Source of the DNA: Puccinellia tenuiflora
Lineage: Eukaryota; Streptophyta; Magnoliopsida; Poales; Poaceae
NCBI GenBank assembly: GCA_012064385.1
Contig: QRDG01001345.1
Location: forward strand, 62,001-126,000
Length of the DNA stretch: 64,000 nt
Direction: 5' to 3'
In this document: piece by piece, positions 55,181 through 64,000 of the stretch
Layout of the letters: each line of letters begins with the position of its first letter
Position numbering within the stretch: position 1 is the stretch's first letter
Program-made: the position numbers and the translations under genes
Notes under the pieces: model-generated
Told to the model about the DNA's origin: nothing
Seen by the model: only the letters and a program-made list of their open reading frames with translations
The model's database searches: none

Positions 55181-56376
55181 CGCGTCTCGGTGGATCTTGA
55201 CGTCTTGGCTAGAATGGACAAGTGTTTCAGAGGCAGCAGAATGGTCTACATGGACGGTGTTTGCCCCAATCCGGAGCGTTGGGATGGAGGTGTACGGCTA
55301 TACGGACGAAAGTCCTGCTCGTGTTCGATCGATGCCGGCGGCGATGGCGCCCGTGGCTGTCATTCCCCTCCTTGGAGGTGTCGCCGAGGTGTCGACATCT
55401 CTTCCCCACACTTACAGTTGGTAGCTGTCTCCGGGCGAAAGCCTAGATTCAGAGCTGGATCTGCACAGATCCCATAGATTAAAAAGACGGTACTAATATC
55501 AGGTTCATCTGAACCCAGGTTCCAAATTGCTGCCCCCTAGTCGTATCTGATTCATACGCCCCCCATCTCACATGTGTCTCTGTGGAGCCCTTGGAAACCT
55601 CTACGAGTTAGCTGGCAGTCTGGCACACTGCTGGAATTTTCTTTTCTTTTTAGCTCGGTATTTGAGGTTTTGCATTGTACGGTATTGGGTGCCGAGCGAA
55701 AAAATAGGATCGTCTCCCGGGTCGCCCCAGGCGACTCCGGAGGCCCCCCAGCCGCCACCCAAAACCACAGCCAAACCACATCCCCTGCCGCTGAAGGAGG
55801 CTACCGGCGGCGGTGGGGTGCCCCTTCCCATTCTTTTTTGGGTCTTCTCTTCGCGTTTTAGCATTTTTTCTTCCACCCACCGTCGTGGGTTATTCCAAGG
55901 CCCGATTGATCCTTCTGGAGTGGGGATCTGTGAGCGTGCTACGTGCGCCATGGCTCTCGACCTCCCAAGGATCACCAGGCCACAACCATGTTAGCAGGAC
56001 CGGCCGCACACCGTCGCGGTTGCTGGCATCCGATCCATGTCCTACGGTCTGATCCGCCACATGCGGGCAGCGGAGGAAGGCCGCCAATGGGCAGGGCCAA
56101 GCGACGAGTTTGAAGCAGCGCCACCATGACTTCGCCAAGGATGTCCCTGGACACCCATGATTTGGTCAGGGCGTGACTCTCCACCTCGGGCTGCTCTCAA
56201 TGGTGTCCCACTGGATCGCTACTAGCTCTTTATTCCAGTGCTACTAGCTCTCGTCGACCAGCGTGGCATCTAGCCTTCCTAGGGTAGCTAGCATCATGTG
56301 AGTGCGATCTATCTTCTGCTGACTAGGGTTCTCTTTATAATCCTCCTCTGTTGTTTCTGGTCATCACTATCCGTCA
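55181..56376. other. Unassigned GC-richer sequence
   Basis: Several short ORFs on both strands have no recognisable domain. The C/G-rich, Pro-coding stretch at 55700-55960 resembles the start of some plant LINEs or a promoter/5' UTR, but nothing decides this. Confidence 0.3.
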
Positions 56377-56399
56377 CGTAGGGTGTCAAGTGGGATCCC

Positions 56400-56823
56400 T
56401 GTTAAAACCAATGCATCTAGTTCTAGATCAATCACGGTAGCAACTTTAGGGTTAGCCCCTTCTGTGTATCGGACGCGCGAGAGAGAGAGACCGAGAGGAG
56501 AGAGGTGAGATCGGCGTGTCTACCTTGCCTCCGTGCGGTGTAGAGCTCCAGGAGTCGGCCATGGTGGTGGTGAGGTGAGTGGGCGAGGGGTGAGTGTGGC
56601 GGCGGTGCTTCCCGTCGCTCACGCTAACCCTAGATCGGTAGGGATGTTGGTGAGGGGCGACGGCGCACAGTGAACCTCGTAAGTTGTGCAGGCCGCCCCC
56701 CACCCTTTATATAGCGTGGCGACAGGGGCCGTCAACCATATGCGGTTGGGCGCCCCCGATCAGGGCGCGAGGCAAGGGTCCGTGCGAGCCGTTGGGCTCG
56801 TACGGGTGGAGATCAATCCAACA
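56400..56823 (-). repeat. 3' LTR of element H
   Basis: It matches 61805-62234. TATA on the minus strand (CTATATAAAG) is at 56705-56714. Confidence 0.9.
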
Positions 56824-57493
56824 TTCTCCCCCTTGATCTCAACTTTTGCTTTTACCTTTTACTTTACTCGTTTCATCACAGATCAGTACATAGAGCATGT
56901 TTCATCGTCTCAGCTCAATTGCCGATAGAATCAGACAGCTACGATGTACGCCTCCATTCAGAAAAGATTCTTTAATCTTTTGGGCCTCTTTATGGTCCGG
57001 AAAACATATAGACTATACCATAAACCCATGTCGACTGTGTGTTCTCCAAAACACACTGGGCAGTAAGCCTTTAATTAGCAGATCTGCAAACACTTGTGTG
57101 TTTCTTTTATCTGTTCCTCTTATGCTCCAAGCATTTCAACATAATTCTGGACTTTCTCCTTTACAACGTATAACTCTGTGTCAATGTGTTTGGCACCACA
57201 CTTGACTCATTGTCTTAGGAGTGAATTACCTAATGGTTATTGCTGTTGTCAACCATTATCAATTCCGAGTACAGGTTTACTTAACCATTTTGCCTATCCC
57301 TCAGCCTCATATGATGCTATAACATGTCTTTATATCACACTGATGTCAAGCTTTTAATTCTTTGGAGCTTTTCCACACAAAAACTCCAAATGTGAAAATT
57401 TAGCGACAATTGTGGATTTCGCTATGCATTTCACAAATTCTTTCAGAGTACTCACAACCTTTTGAGAGCACTATTATACATCTATCTTTGTAC

Positions 57494-58010
57494 TCACAAT
57501 CTTTTGAGAGCACTTGTTTCTTTTAGCATGAGGCCGATATCTTTGATTCCATTCCAGTGATCTATATCTGGATTGGACATTGCCAAAACAGCCCGGATAC
57601 GTGAATTGTCAGGGTAACATTGAGCAACCAACAGCGGAAGCATATGGTACCATATCCATTTGATTCGTTCTATGTTATCTCTTGGAACACTAAAGTTCCC
57701 AATTCCATTACCCTTGTCAATAAGAACAGGCGTAGGTTTTCTCGACATGCATGCTATAGAGACTTCTTCTCAGCATGTCCATGTGATATTTCTAATACCC
57801 CTTTTCTTCTTTTCTCAGTAAATCTCGATACTTTTAACGAAAGACACTCTACCGAGAATACTCTTTTGAGGACAAGAACTTTTTTTCTCTGCCGGTAGTA
57901 GATTGACATTACCACTAGCAAGTAGGATATCATCCACATACACGGGATTAGGAAATGAATTTCCCATTCTATGAGTTTGCACAAATGCGATTGTCCTCTC
58001 ATTTTCTTTA
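57494..58010 (-). pseudogene. Copia reverse transcriptase remnant of element H
   Basis: The minus strand contains N-P-V-Y-V-D-D-I-L-L-A-S-G with the catalytic YVDD at 57929-57940. A degenerate K-S-I-E-I-Y-x-E-K segment follows, then S-R-K-P-T-P-V-L-I-D-K-G and N-P-D-I-D-H-W-N, which correspond to the conserved stretch between RT and RNase H in Copia pol. Several frame changes and stops are present. Further upstream (about 58170-58250) G-A-K-T-V-G-Y-K is recognisable from the start of RT. The rest of pol and gag could not be traced. Confidence 0.7.
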
Positions 58011-58399
58011 ACCCAAAATAACTTCTGATTCTAGAGACTTGCTCTAGTCCATAAGATCCCTTGTGTTCTTTACTTTCATCTAATGTAACTCAAATCATTA
58101 TGTGCCATTAACACTCATTATAATCTGTTTATTCTCTTAGCGCAAAACTTTCGATTTAAAATCGCTTTTTTACATATTTCCTTTGGAGTCACATTGGTGT
58201 TGTAGACCCTTTATAGCCTACTGTTTTGGCTCCATTGGAAATTACTTATGAGTCCCAAACATCGTCGGGATTCACATAGTCTCTAATCATTAAGACAAGT
58301 AGACACTTGTCAAAAACGATTGAGCGCAGCTTTTAATTTCTGTAAATGAGGTGGGACCAACCTTCATTTAAATTTCTCTGATATAGACTTTATAGTCAT

Positions 58400-60600
58400 C
58401 TGTTTTTCTCATATGGGGATGTTGTTGCTCTGTCATTGCCTAGAGGCAATAAATTCTTTAGTCTTCTATTGCCAAAAGGCAATAGCTGTTACAAGGACCT
58501 ATAACACAAGATCCATGTTTACTTGTTCATCTCTTTTATGAAGCAACAAGATCCCCCAGATAAAAACTATTCGAGCCTTAGGTATGTTCATACCATGCTC
58601 CCCCAGATTACTCCATTTTCTCGAAAATGGTGTATCCTTAATCCTTTTTATTTGGGTTTATTCTGTCAATCTGTCTTCTTTATGGCACTTTGAGTACCGT
58701 CCTTAGTCTCCTTTCGGAGCTGTAAAAAATCCAAGAATACATCTATCTCTTTACTTTAGGGGTATCATTATTGTGATCGTCGTACTCCCCAGACGATCAC
58801 AATTCATCATAGATCACTTAGGGGAGTCTATTCCGTAATACTGTCTATCTCCCCCTCGAAATGTGGCAAGAACTTTTTGCCACAATTTCGAAACTTTGAT
58901 TATCTGCTTTATTAATAAAAAATGAAGTTATGTTTGATCTACTTCATTCAAAATGAAGTTGTCTTTTAACGTATGGGAGTACTTTTTCCTCATTTCTCTT
59001 TTCAAAACTCACAAGAGTTCTTTCTCAATGATTCTTTTTGCAAGTCACACTTGCATACCATTCTTAGCTTGAGGTTCATTTGTAACTTTATTCTCTTTTG
59101 ACTCATTAAGTGTTTTATAACTATGACACATAAAATGTGCAATCGATATAAAAACACATGAGTCGTCACATCTTTCTCCTGTCATACAGGATAAGTCCTT
59201 TGTCAAAATTTTCTCCCGCCATGCGGGTATTTTCCCAGACTTTTTCCACCACGTGGGTATTATTATCGTCTTTTCCCGTCATGCGGGTATTATCGTCTTT
59301 TCCCGTCGTGCGGGTAATCAAGAGACATAGATGCCACAATTGGCTCTTTAGACTGCATATTGAATCATCAAATTCAGAAATAAATCTGAATACTCTTTTA
59401 TACACATGCTTAATCCAACGTTAGTCAAAATTAAGCATTCATGTTGCTCGTTTAAAATTTTTCTTCATATAGAGTACATGAAAGAAATTCGTTAAACAAG
59501 ACTTAGAATGATTTCTTTGTTTTCTTCATGGAGAGTACATGAAAGACATTTGTCAAACAAGACTCTCAATGATCTATTTGTATTCTTGGATTAATATCCA
59601 AGAATTCTTTTTCTTTTTGCAGTCATTCTTTAGAGAGAACATACTCTCTTACTTTATGACCTTACTTGGTCATCTTTCGGGTCACAAGTACCCATCTTTT
59701 TGCTTTCACGAATGAAAGCATGAGCATCTTTGTCTGAGAAAACAATAAACAATAATGAGCATAAAATTAACCCTACGTGGTTCTGGTTAAAAATATGCAC
59801 ATTAAAACTTTTAAAAACTTTCTTTTATATTCCAAATCACCGTTGGGCAGAATTAGAATGAAACATCATCTTTCTACACTAATTCTACATCACCGTTGGG
59901 CAGAAATAGAATCAATGCATAAAAATTATAAACAATATGATGATAATGTTTCTATCGCAATAAAGAACTCTTCTTTGAAAATAACATTATCATCGATTCT
60001 ATTGCAGCGGAAAACATAAAATACACATTTTTCTATAGTTCAAGAGCATCTCTTGATCTTTTATCTGTTCTCTGAAAATTGATCACTTTGATGCAAAATT
60101 ATCAGAGATCTAGCCCTTTGAATATAAAACTCATATAATTATAGTACTGCTATCATCAACGTTGCTCAGAAGATAACAATACCATAATTAATCTGTTAAA
60201 CGAGTATTTCTCTTTTTCCTCCTCTCTAATTAAATTTTCCCGTTGGTTCGAATTTAATTAGAGGAGAGTCCTTTTAATTTACAGTAGAAACTGTAAAATA
60301 TTCTCTGTATTTCACAAACATTGCACTGTTCTGGTCTGTTCTCTATACAAATTCATTGAATTTGAAAAGAGATCATCTTTTAGCAATTCTTTGTCATGAA
60401 AGACTTTTCTGTCCTTTAATTAAAATTCTCCTAGAGAATTTAATTAAAGATCTAAACAAATTCACTGAATTTGAAAAGAGATCATCTTTTAGCAAAAAAA
60501 ACTTTGTCTTAAAAGACTTTTCTGTCCTTTAATTAAAATTCTCCTAGAGAATTTAATTAAAGATCTAAACAAATTCACAGAGGAATCTGTATATCTTTTC
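58400..60600 (-). repeat. Internal domain of element H dense in short hairpins and tandem duplications
   Basis: Perfect or near-perfect palindromic hairpins include 58435-58450, 58466-58485, 58581-58594, 58613-58630, 58771-58802, 58856-58895, 59583-59604, 59632-59649, 59701-59720, 60219-60268, 60415-60450 and 60530-60565. Tandem duplications include a 27-bp unit with a cccgtcatgcggg hairpin (four copies, about 59210-59310), a 62-bp unit (59458-59580) and a 120-bp unit (60346-60585). No ORF is preserved. Confidence 0.6.
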
Positions 60601-60964
60601 TTTTGATCTCTAAACAAATTTTCTCAGTGAAACCTTTAACAGAATCATAAACATTGCAATAATCACTTTAACATGCTCCTCTTAAATTTCAATTCTCACT
60701 TTTAATTCTTTTGACCTTTTAAATTTAAAAGGGAGCACATTTCTCTATTTGCAGCGGAAAAACATGAAATAAAATTCCATGAACTTTATACTTTTCAGAA
60801 GCTTTTCTTTTACTTTTCTGTTTCCTAAAACAAAATTTCGTTGGATAATTTTGAATAGGAAAAACTAGTTGAAATTTGTCCAAAAAATTGAACAAAAAAC
60901 AAATAATAAAGCTTCTGGAAAAATAAATAAATAAATAACAACACTGGAAAAACTTTTCTGTCAA

Positions 60965-61770
60965 AACGAATGGGCAAGCCCACGGCCTTTCACTTTTGGC
61001 CCACGGCCCACCTGCCTACGCGCCGCGCCAGGGCGGTGCGTAACTGGCCTCTGCGGCCCATGGCCACTCCACTTTCGGTCCGTCTGGCCCGGGGACGCGC
61101 TAGGGTTTCAATCCCCGCCGTCCGAGCCAGACCCGACGGCCCTCCGTCCTTTTCGCCTGAACAAAACGGCCGACCGGCCCGCCCCCGAAACCCTAGCTAC
61201 CATTTCGTTCTTTCTCGCCCCCGCGCTCCTCTGTCCGCAGCGGCGGCGATTAGGGTTAGGGACCGAGCCACGACCGAGCGACGGCCGCCGGCCACCGGAG
61301 ACGGCGAAGGACGCCACTGTCCCGAGCTCCCCCCTTTCCCCCATCTTTCTTTCTCACTCCATTCCATGCCGACGCGAAGGACGACGACGGAGCGAAGGAC
61401 GGCGCCCCTGCTTCTCCCCTTGCCGGTGCGCGCTGGCTCCTGAAGGAGAACGCGCCACCGTCAAGCGGTGTAGCGGTGGCGCCCTTTGCCCCCCGAGGGG
61501 TGGTGTTTCTCTTTGCCCCAGAGGGGTTCAACTTTTGGCAGTGGCCGAGGCGCGGTGCCCCTCGATCTGCCCGAGTTCTTCTTCTCCATGCCTCGGCTCG
61601 CCGATGCGCATGGAGATCGAGAGGAACGGCGCGGCCGAGACGGCGGCGCACTTTGCCGGCGAGCCCGAGGCCCTCCGGTAAGTTCTTTTATTTTCCCTTT
61701 GCCCTCTTCTTTGATTCGATCTAGGGTTCCAGGGAGGGGATCCAGTTTCTTTGATTTGCTTTGAAACCGA
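60965..61770. other. GC-rich leader of element H with gene-like features on the plus strand
   Basis: An abrupt change from AT-rich to GC-rich DNA occurs at about 60965. On the plus strand there is gene-like sequence (aaaccctagctacc, many CG-rich codons, and ccctccGGTAAGTTC at 61674-61688 as a splice-donor match). This opposes the direction of the element. It might be a captured host promoter/first exon or simply a GC-rich leader. Confidence 0.35.
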
Positions 61771-61790
61771 ACCGATCTAGATGCTAGATT

Positions 61791-61803
61791 TGCTCTGATA
61801 CCA
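61791..61803 (-). other. Primer-binding site of element H (initiator tRNA-Met)
   Basis: The minus strand reads TGGTATCAGAGCA, one base from the LTR end at 61805. Confidence 0.85.
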
Positions 61804-61804
61804 A

Positions 61805-62234
61805 TGTTAAAACCAATGCATCTAGTTCTAGATCAATCACGGTAGCAACTTTAGGGTTAGCCCCTTCTGTGTATCGGATGCGAGAAAGAGAGAGAGAGAC
61901 CGAGAGGAGAGAGGTGAGATCGGCGTGTCTACCTTGCCTCCGTGCGGTGTAGAGCTCCAGGAGTCGGCCATGGTGGTGGTGAGGTGAGTGGGCGAGGGGT
62001 GAGTGTGGTGGCGGTGCTTCCCGTCGCTCATGCTAACCCTAGATCGGTAGGGATGTTGGTGAGGGGCGACGGCGCACAGTGAACCTTGTAAGTTGTGCAG
62101 GCCGGCCCCCCACCCTTTATATAGCGTGGCGACAGGGGCCCGTCAACCATATGCGGTTGGGCGCCCCCGATCAGGGCGCGAGGCAAGGGTCCGTGCGAGC
62201 CATTGGGCTCGTACGGGTCGGGATCAATCCAACA
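61805..62234 (-). repeat. 5' LTR of element H
   Basis: TGTTAAAACC...AATCCAACA on the plus strand. It differs from the 3' LTR at about a dozen sites. The minus-strand TATA box CTATATAAAG at 62115-62124 would drive element transcription. Confidence 0.9.
62115..62124 (-). promoter_or_regulatory. TATA box of element H 5' LTR
   Basis: CTATATAAAG on the minus strand, conserved in the 3' LTR. Confidence 0.6.
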
Positions 62235-62363
62235 ATCCCACCTAAGTCCCACTTGTAGTTCATTTGAAATTTTCTAGTGTAAAATCTTTCTCAAAATTTG
62301 CACTAGAAATTTTCAAACGAACTAGAAGTGGGACTTAGGTGGGATCCCACTTGACACCTTACG

Positions 62364-63110
62364 GTCACGTTGTTGCTATGCTTGTACGCCCATGAAAAAT
62401 CAATCAATTTAGAGTTAAACAACAACTGCGAGAATTTTCGGTCATGGTGGTGGCCGTGGGAGAAAAGCGAAGCCAGAATCTATGGTCTAACTTTGCTCCC
62501 AAGGATTTGGTTCCGAGGGGATAGAATAGGCATGCAAGCGGGCAGTCCGGCTGAACGGGGCGAGCAGTTCGTCAGACTAATCGATAGAAAATTAGAAAAC
62601 GGTTTGTTTTGTATTTTCATTAGCAGATGACAAATTCGAAAATGTGGTGGACGAATCTGGATGTCAGGTGGACGTATGGCTGCATCCCCAGGATAGAAGC
62701 AAGGACGAAAGATGATGGTCTACTTCTATTCCACAAGAAAGTAAATCGAACAGTCATTTCCTTTCAAACAAAGATGACACATGTACTACAAATATAAGCA
62801 TCTGAGGTTTATCTTGACATGACTGTGTATAACAAGTAAACAGACTTGTAGAGATTTTTGGGGAATCCGGCTGGGCCGGGAAAATACCTAGAAAACCCGG
62901 TCAATCCCCCTCAAGTAAACAAGGCCAGGTTAAAAAACTAAGCAACAGATGAATAACTGAGCGCTGGATGATAGCTGAATTCTACATGACAGACATATTT
63001 TTTTACAAGCAACAACAACTAGCAATCTAAGAAAATTACTAACTAGTAATCAAATAAAAAATTGGCCTGGGGGGGGGCGGTTGACATGGTTATGGTCATC
63101 AGGTCCCACC
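62364..63110. other. Unassigned sequence
   Basis: There is no ORF of recognisable content. A G-run lies at about 63069-63077. The last five bases ccacc would be the left target-site copy of element I. Confidence 0.3.
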
Positions 63111-63529
63111 TGTCGGGTACCCGGTAGCCATTACTCGAAAGGCTCGTCAGCAAGCACGTCTGGAAGAAGGCCCAGGCCCATGTAAAGGGCAGCGCAAGGT
63201 CCCTTGTTGGGCCAAATTAGGGTTAGGGTTACGCTCTACACCTTGTAACCTACCCGGATGCAGATACCCGAGACCCAGCCGATTATAAAGGCTGGGAGGA
63301 GCCGCCGGGTAGAGGGATCTAGAGATCGCATCGCCACCATAGCCCTTACGGCAACCTTGTAACACGCAAAGAATTCAGCAAGAGAATACAGATCGCTTTA
63401 CTTCACTGGGGATCTGAACTCCGGTGATTCCCTGTCTTCCTTGTTAGCCGCCGGTGTCACCCACGTCATGAAGTTCTTGATAAACCCAAGTCCCTCAAGG
63501 AGGGGCACTGTCGAGTTAATCCCTCGACA
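63111..63529 (+). repeat. Left LTR of element I
   Basis: The termini TGTCGGGTACC...CCCTCGACA form a TGTCG/CGACA pair. TATA (TATAAAG) is at 63284-63290, followed by GC-rich sequence and about 240 bp to the LTR end. Confidence 0.82.
63284..63290 (+). promoter_or_regulatory. TATA box of element I LTR
   Basis: GATTATAAAGGCTGGG context, about 170 bp into the LTR. Confidence 0.6.
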
Positions 63530-63531
63530 GT

Positions 63532-63549
63532 TGGCGCCGTCTGTGGGAA
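63532..63549 (+). other. Primer-binding site of element I
   Basis: TGGCGCCGTCTGTGGGAA begins 2 nt after the LTR. It is the widespread primer site of plant Gypsy elements, notably the Tat lineage. Confidence 0.8.
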
Positions 63550-63557
63550 CCCTCGAT

Positions 63558-64000
63558 GTGGGAACTCAGGCATCTGCGGCTCCTTCACCGACAATTCAAG
63601 CTCCCGCAGGGCTGGAGGATCCGATCTACTTCGGCTCTCTCTGCTTCACCCCACACGCGCAGGAGGCACGGGCGATCTTCGATTCCCTACGGAATAGCGT
63701 CCCCCTGACGTTTGGAATCGTGCGACTCCTAGCAGACCGTCACGGCATCCTCCGTCTACCTGACGCTGTCCGCCCAGCAACGACGGACCCATCTCCATCG
63801 CCAATCTCGCCTCCGGAACACCCTTCGGACGGCTTCATCAACGACTCCCTGGAAACAGCTGAGTCCAAATCTTCATCGCCAACTCCTCTCTTGGAGCACT
63901 CGTCAGGCGATCTCATCAACGACCCCCTGGAAACAGCTGGGTCTGAATGCTCGTCGGTTTATCTCGACGATGCTGTCTACCCTGAGGACGTCGTTAGTCC
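63558..64000 (+). pseudogene. Leader/gag-proximal open frame of element I, no ATG, continues past window
   Basis: One frame is open from the primer site to the window end (at least 147 codons). It reads Ala/Pro/Ser-rich sequence, then P-I-Y-F-G-S-L-C-F-T-P and two related blocks (D-G-F-I-N-D-S-L-E-T-A-E-S and G-D-L-I-N-D-P-L-E-T-A-G-S) about 33 residues apart. No methionine occurs in this frame within the window, so the start codon is lost, non-standard or irrelevant. No domain was recognised. The position fits the N-terminal extension of a gag. Confidence 0.4.

Larger units (their letters stand above)
56400..62234 (-). mobile_element. Element H: degenerate Copia-type LTR retrotransposon
   Basis: LTRs 56400-56823 and 61805-62234 (TGTTAAAACC...AATCCAACA) are flanked on both sides by atccc (56395-56399, 62235-62239). 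A tRNA-iMet primer site lies on the minus strand next to the right LTR, and a purine tract (minus GGGGGAGAA) lies next to the left one. Inside are Copia RT remnants near the 3' end, a long AT-rich hairpin-filled stretch and a GC-rich leader. LTR copies differ at roughly a dozen positions, mainly C/T or G/A. Confidence 0.9.
56377..62363. mobile_element. MITE of about 150 bp split by element H
   Basis: The left piece 56377-56399 and right piece 62240-62363 together form a foldback. GGTGTCAAGTGGGATCCC + ACCTAAGTCCCACTT on the left is the exact complement of the right arm ending at 62358. The pairing extends outward through CGTA(G/A) to 56377 and 62363. The arms only pair when H and one copy of atccc are left out, which proves the insertion point. 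Confidence 0.85.
63111..64000 (+). mobile_element. Element I: Gypsy-type LTR retrotransposon, 5' end only
   Basis: A complete left LTR, a classic primer site and the start of the internal domain are present; the element continues past the window end. Confidence 0.8.

Noticed and set aside
61500..61700. Functional host gene in the GC-rich part of element H
   Set aside because: No continuous exon structure or recognisable protein; kept only as a low-confidence gene-like block.
1..64000. tRNA or rRNA genes
   Set aside because: Only primer-binding-site complements to tRNA 3' ends were seen; no cloverleaf-sized candidate was recognised by eye.

Overview
The window is plant nuclear DNA, almost certainly from a large-genome Triticeae grass (wheat/Aegilops type). 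It is almost wall-to-wall nested transposable elements of classes abundant in those genomes, with LTR termini of the 'tgatacgtctcaaacgtatc' type and a Stowaway MITE. There are no prokaryotic features. No complete host gene is visible. The best host-gene candidate is a small minus-strand gene (9695-13893) split by an LTR retrotransposon.

Layout. 1-7182: element A, a Gypsy-type element with gag and protease only. 7183-14738: an unassigned segment with AT-rich repeats and the small acidic-protein gene. That gene is interrupted by element B (9953-13624), a deletion derivative of the same family as A, flanked by the 5-bp duplication accgg. 14739-20551: element C, a second non-autonomous gag-only family, cut off by a single N at 20552. 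20553-26607: element D, an LTR element with a tRNA-iMet primer site, GGCCGG-rich LTRs and one orphan ORF of about 1000 codons. D lies inside the left LTR of element E1 (26608-29997). E1 carries a minimal zinc-knuckle gag and a long coiled-coil gene on the opposite strand. E1 is interrupted by element F (29998-44944, minus strand), a chromodomain-bearing Ty3/Gypsy element with very long LTRs and an extra ORF before gag. F itself carries two solo LTRs and a MITE. A second N at 44945 joins F to E2 (44946-51457), a second, more complete copy of the E family.

51458-56376: poorly assignable sequence with a 5'-truncated LINE (12-bp duplication), a long foldback MITE and a possible small LTR element. 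56377-62363: a MITE of about 150 bp split by element H, a degenerate minus-strand Copia element with perfect atccc duplications and an internal domain full of short hairpins. 63111-64000: the start of element I, a Gypsy element whose 5' LTR, primer site and leader ORF are present.

How the parts work together. None of the elements looks autonomous. A/B, C, D and E lack reverse transcriptase and integrase and would depend on partners in trans. F and H once carried pol, but it is broken by stops, frameshifts and insertions. Two structural regularities cut across families: a stem-loop just upstream of the polypurine tract (A, B, C, D, F) and a second stem-loop just after the gag/protease stop (A, C). 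Both show compensatory base changes. Family names are deliberately not assigned because no database search was possible.
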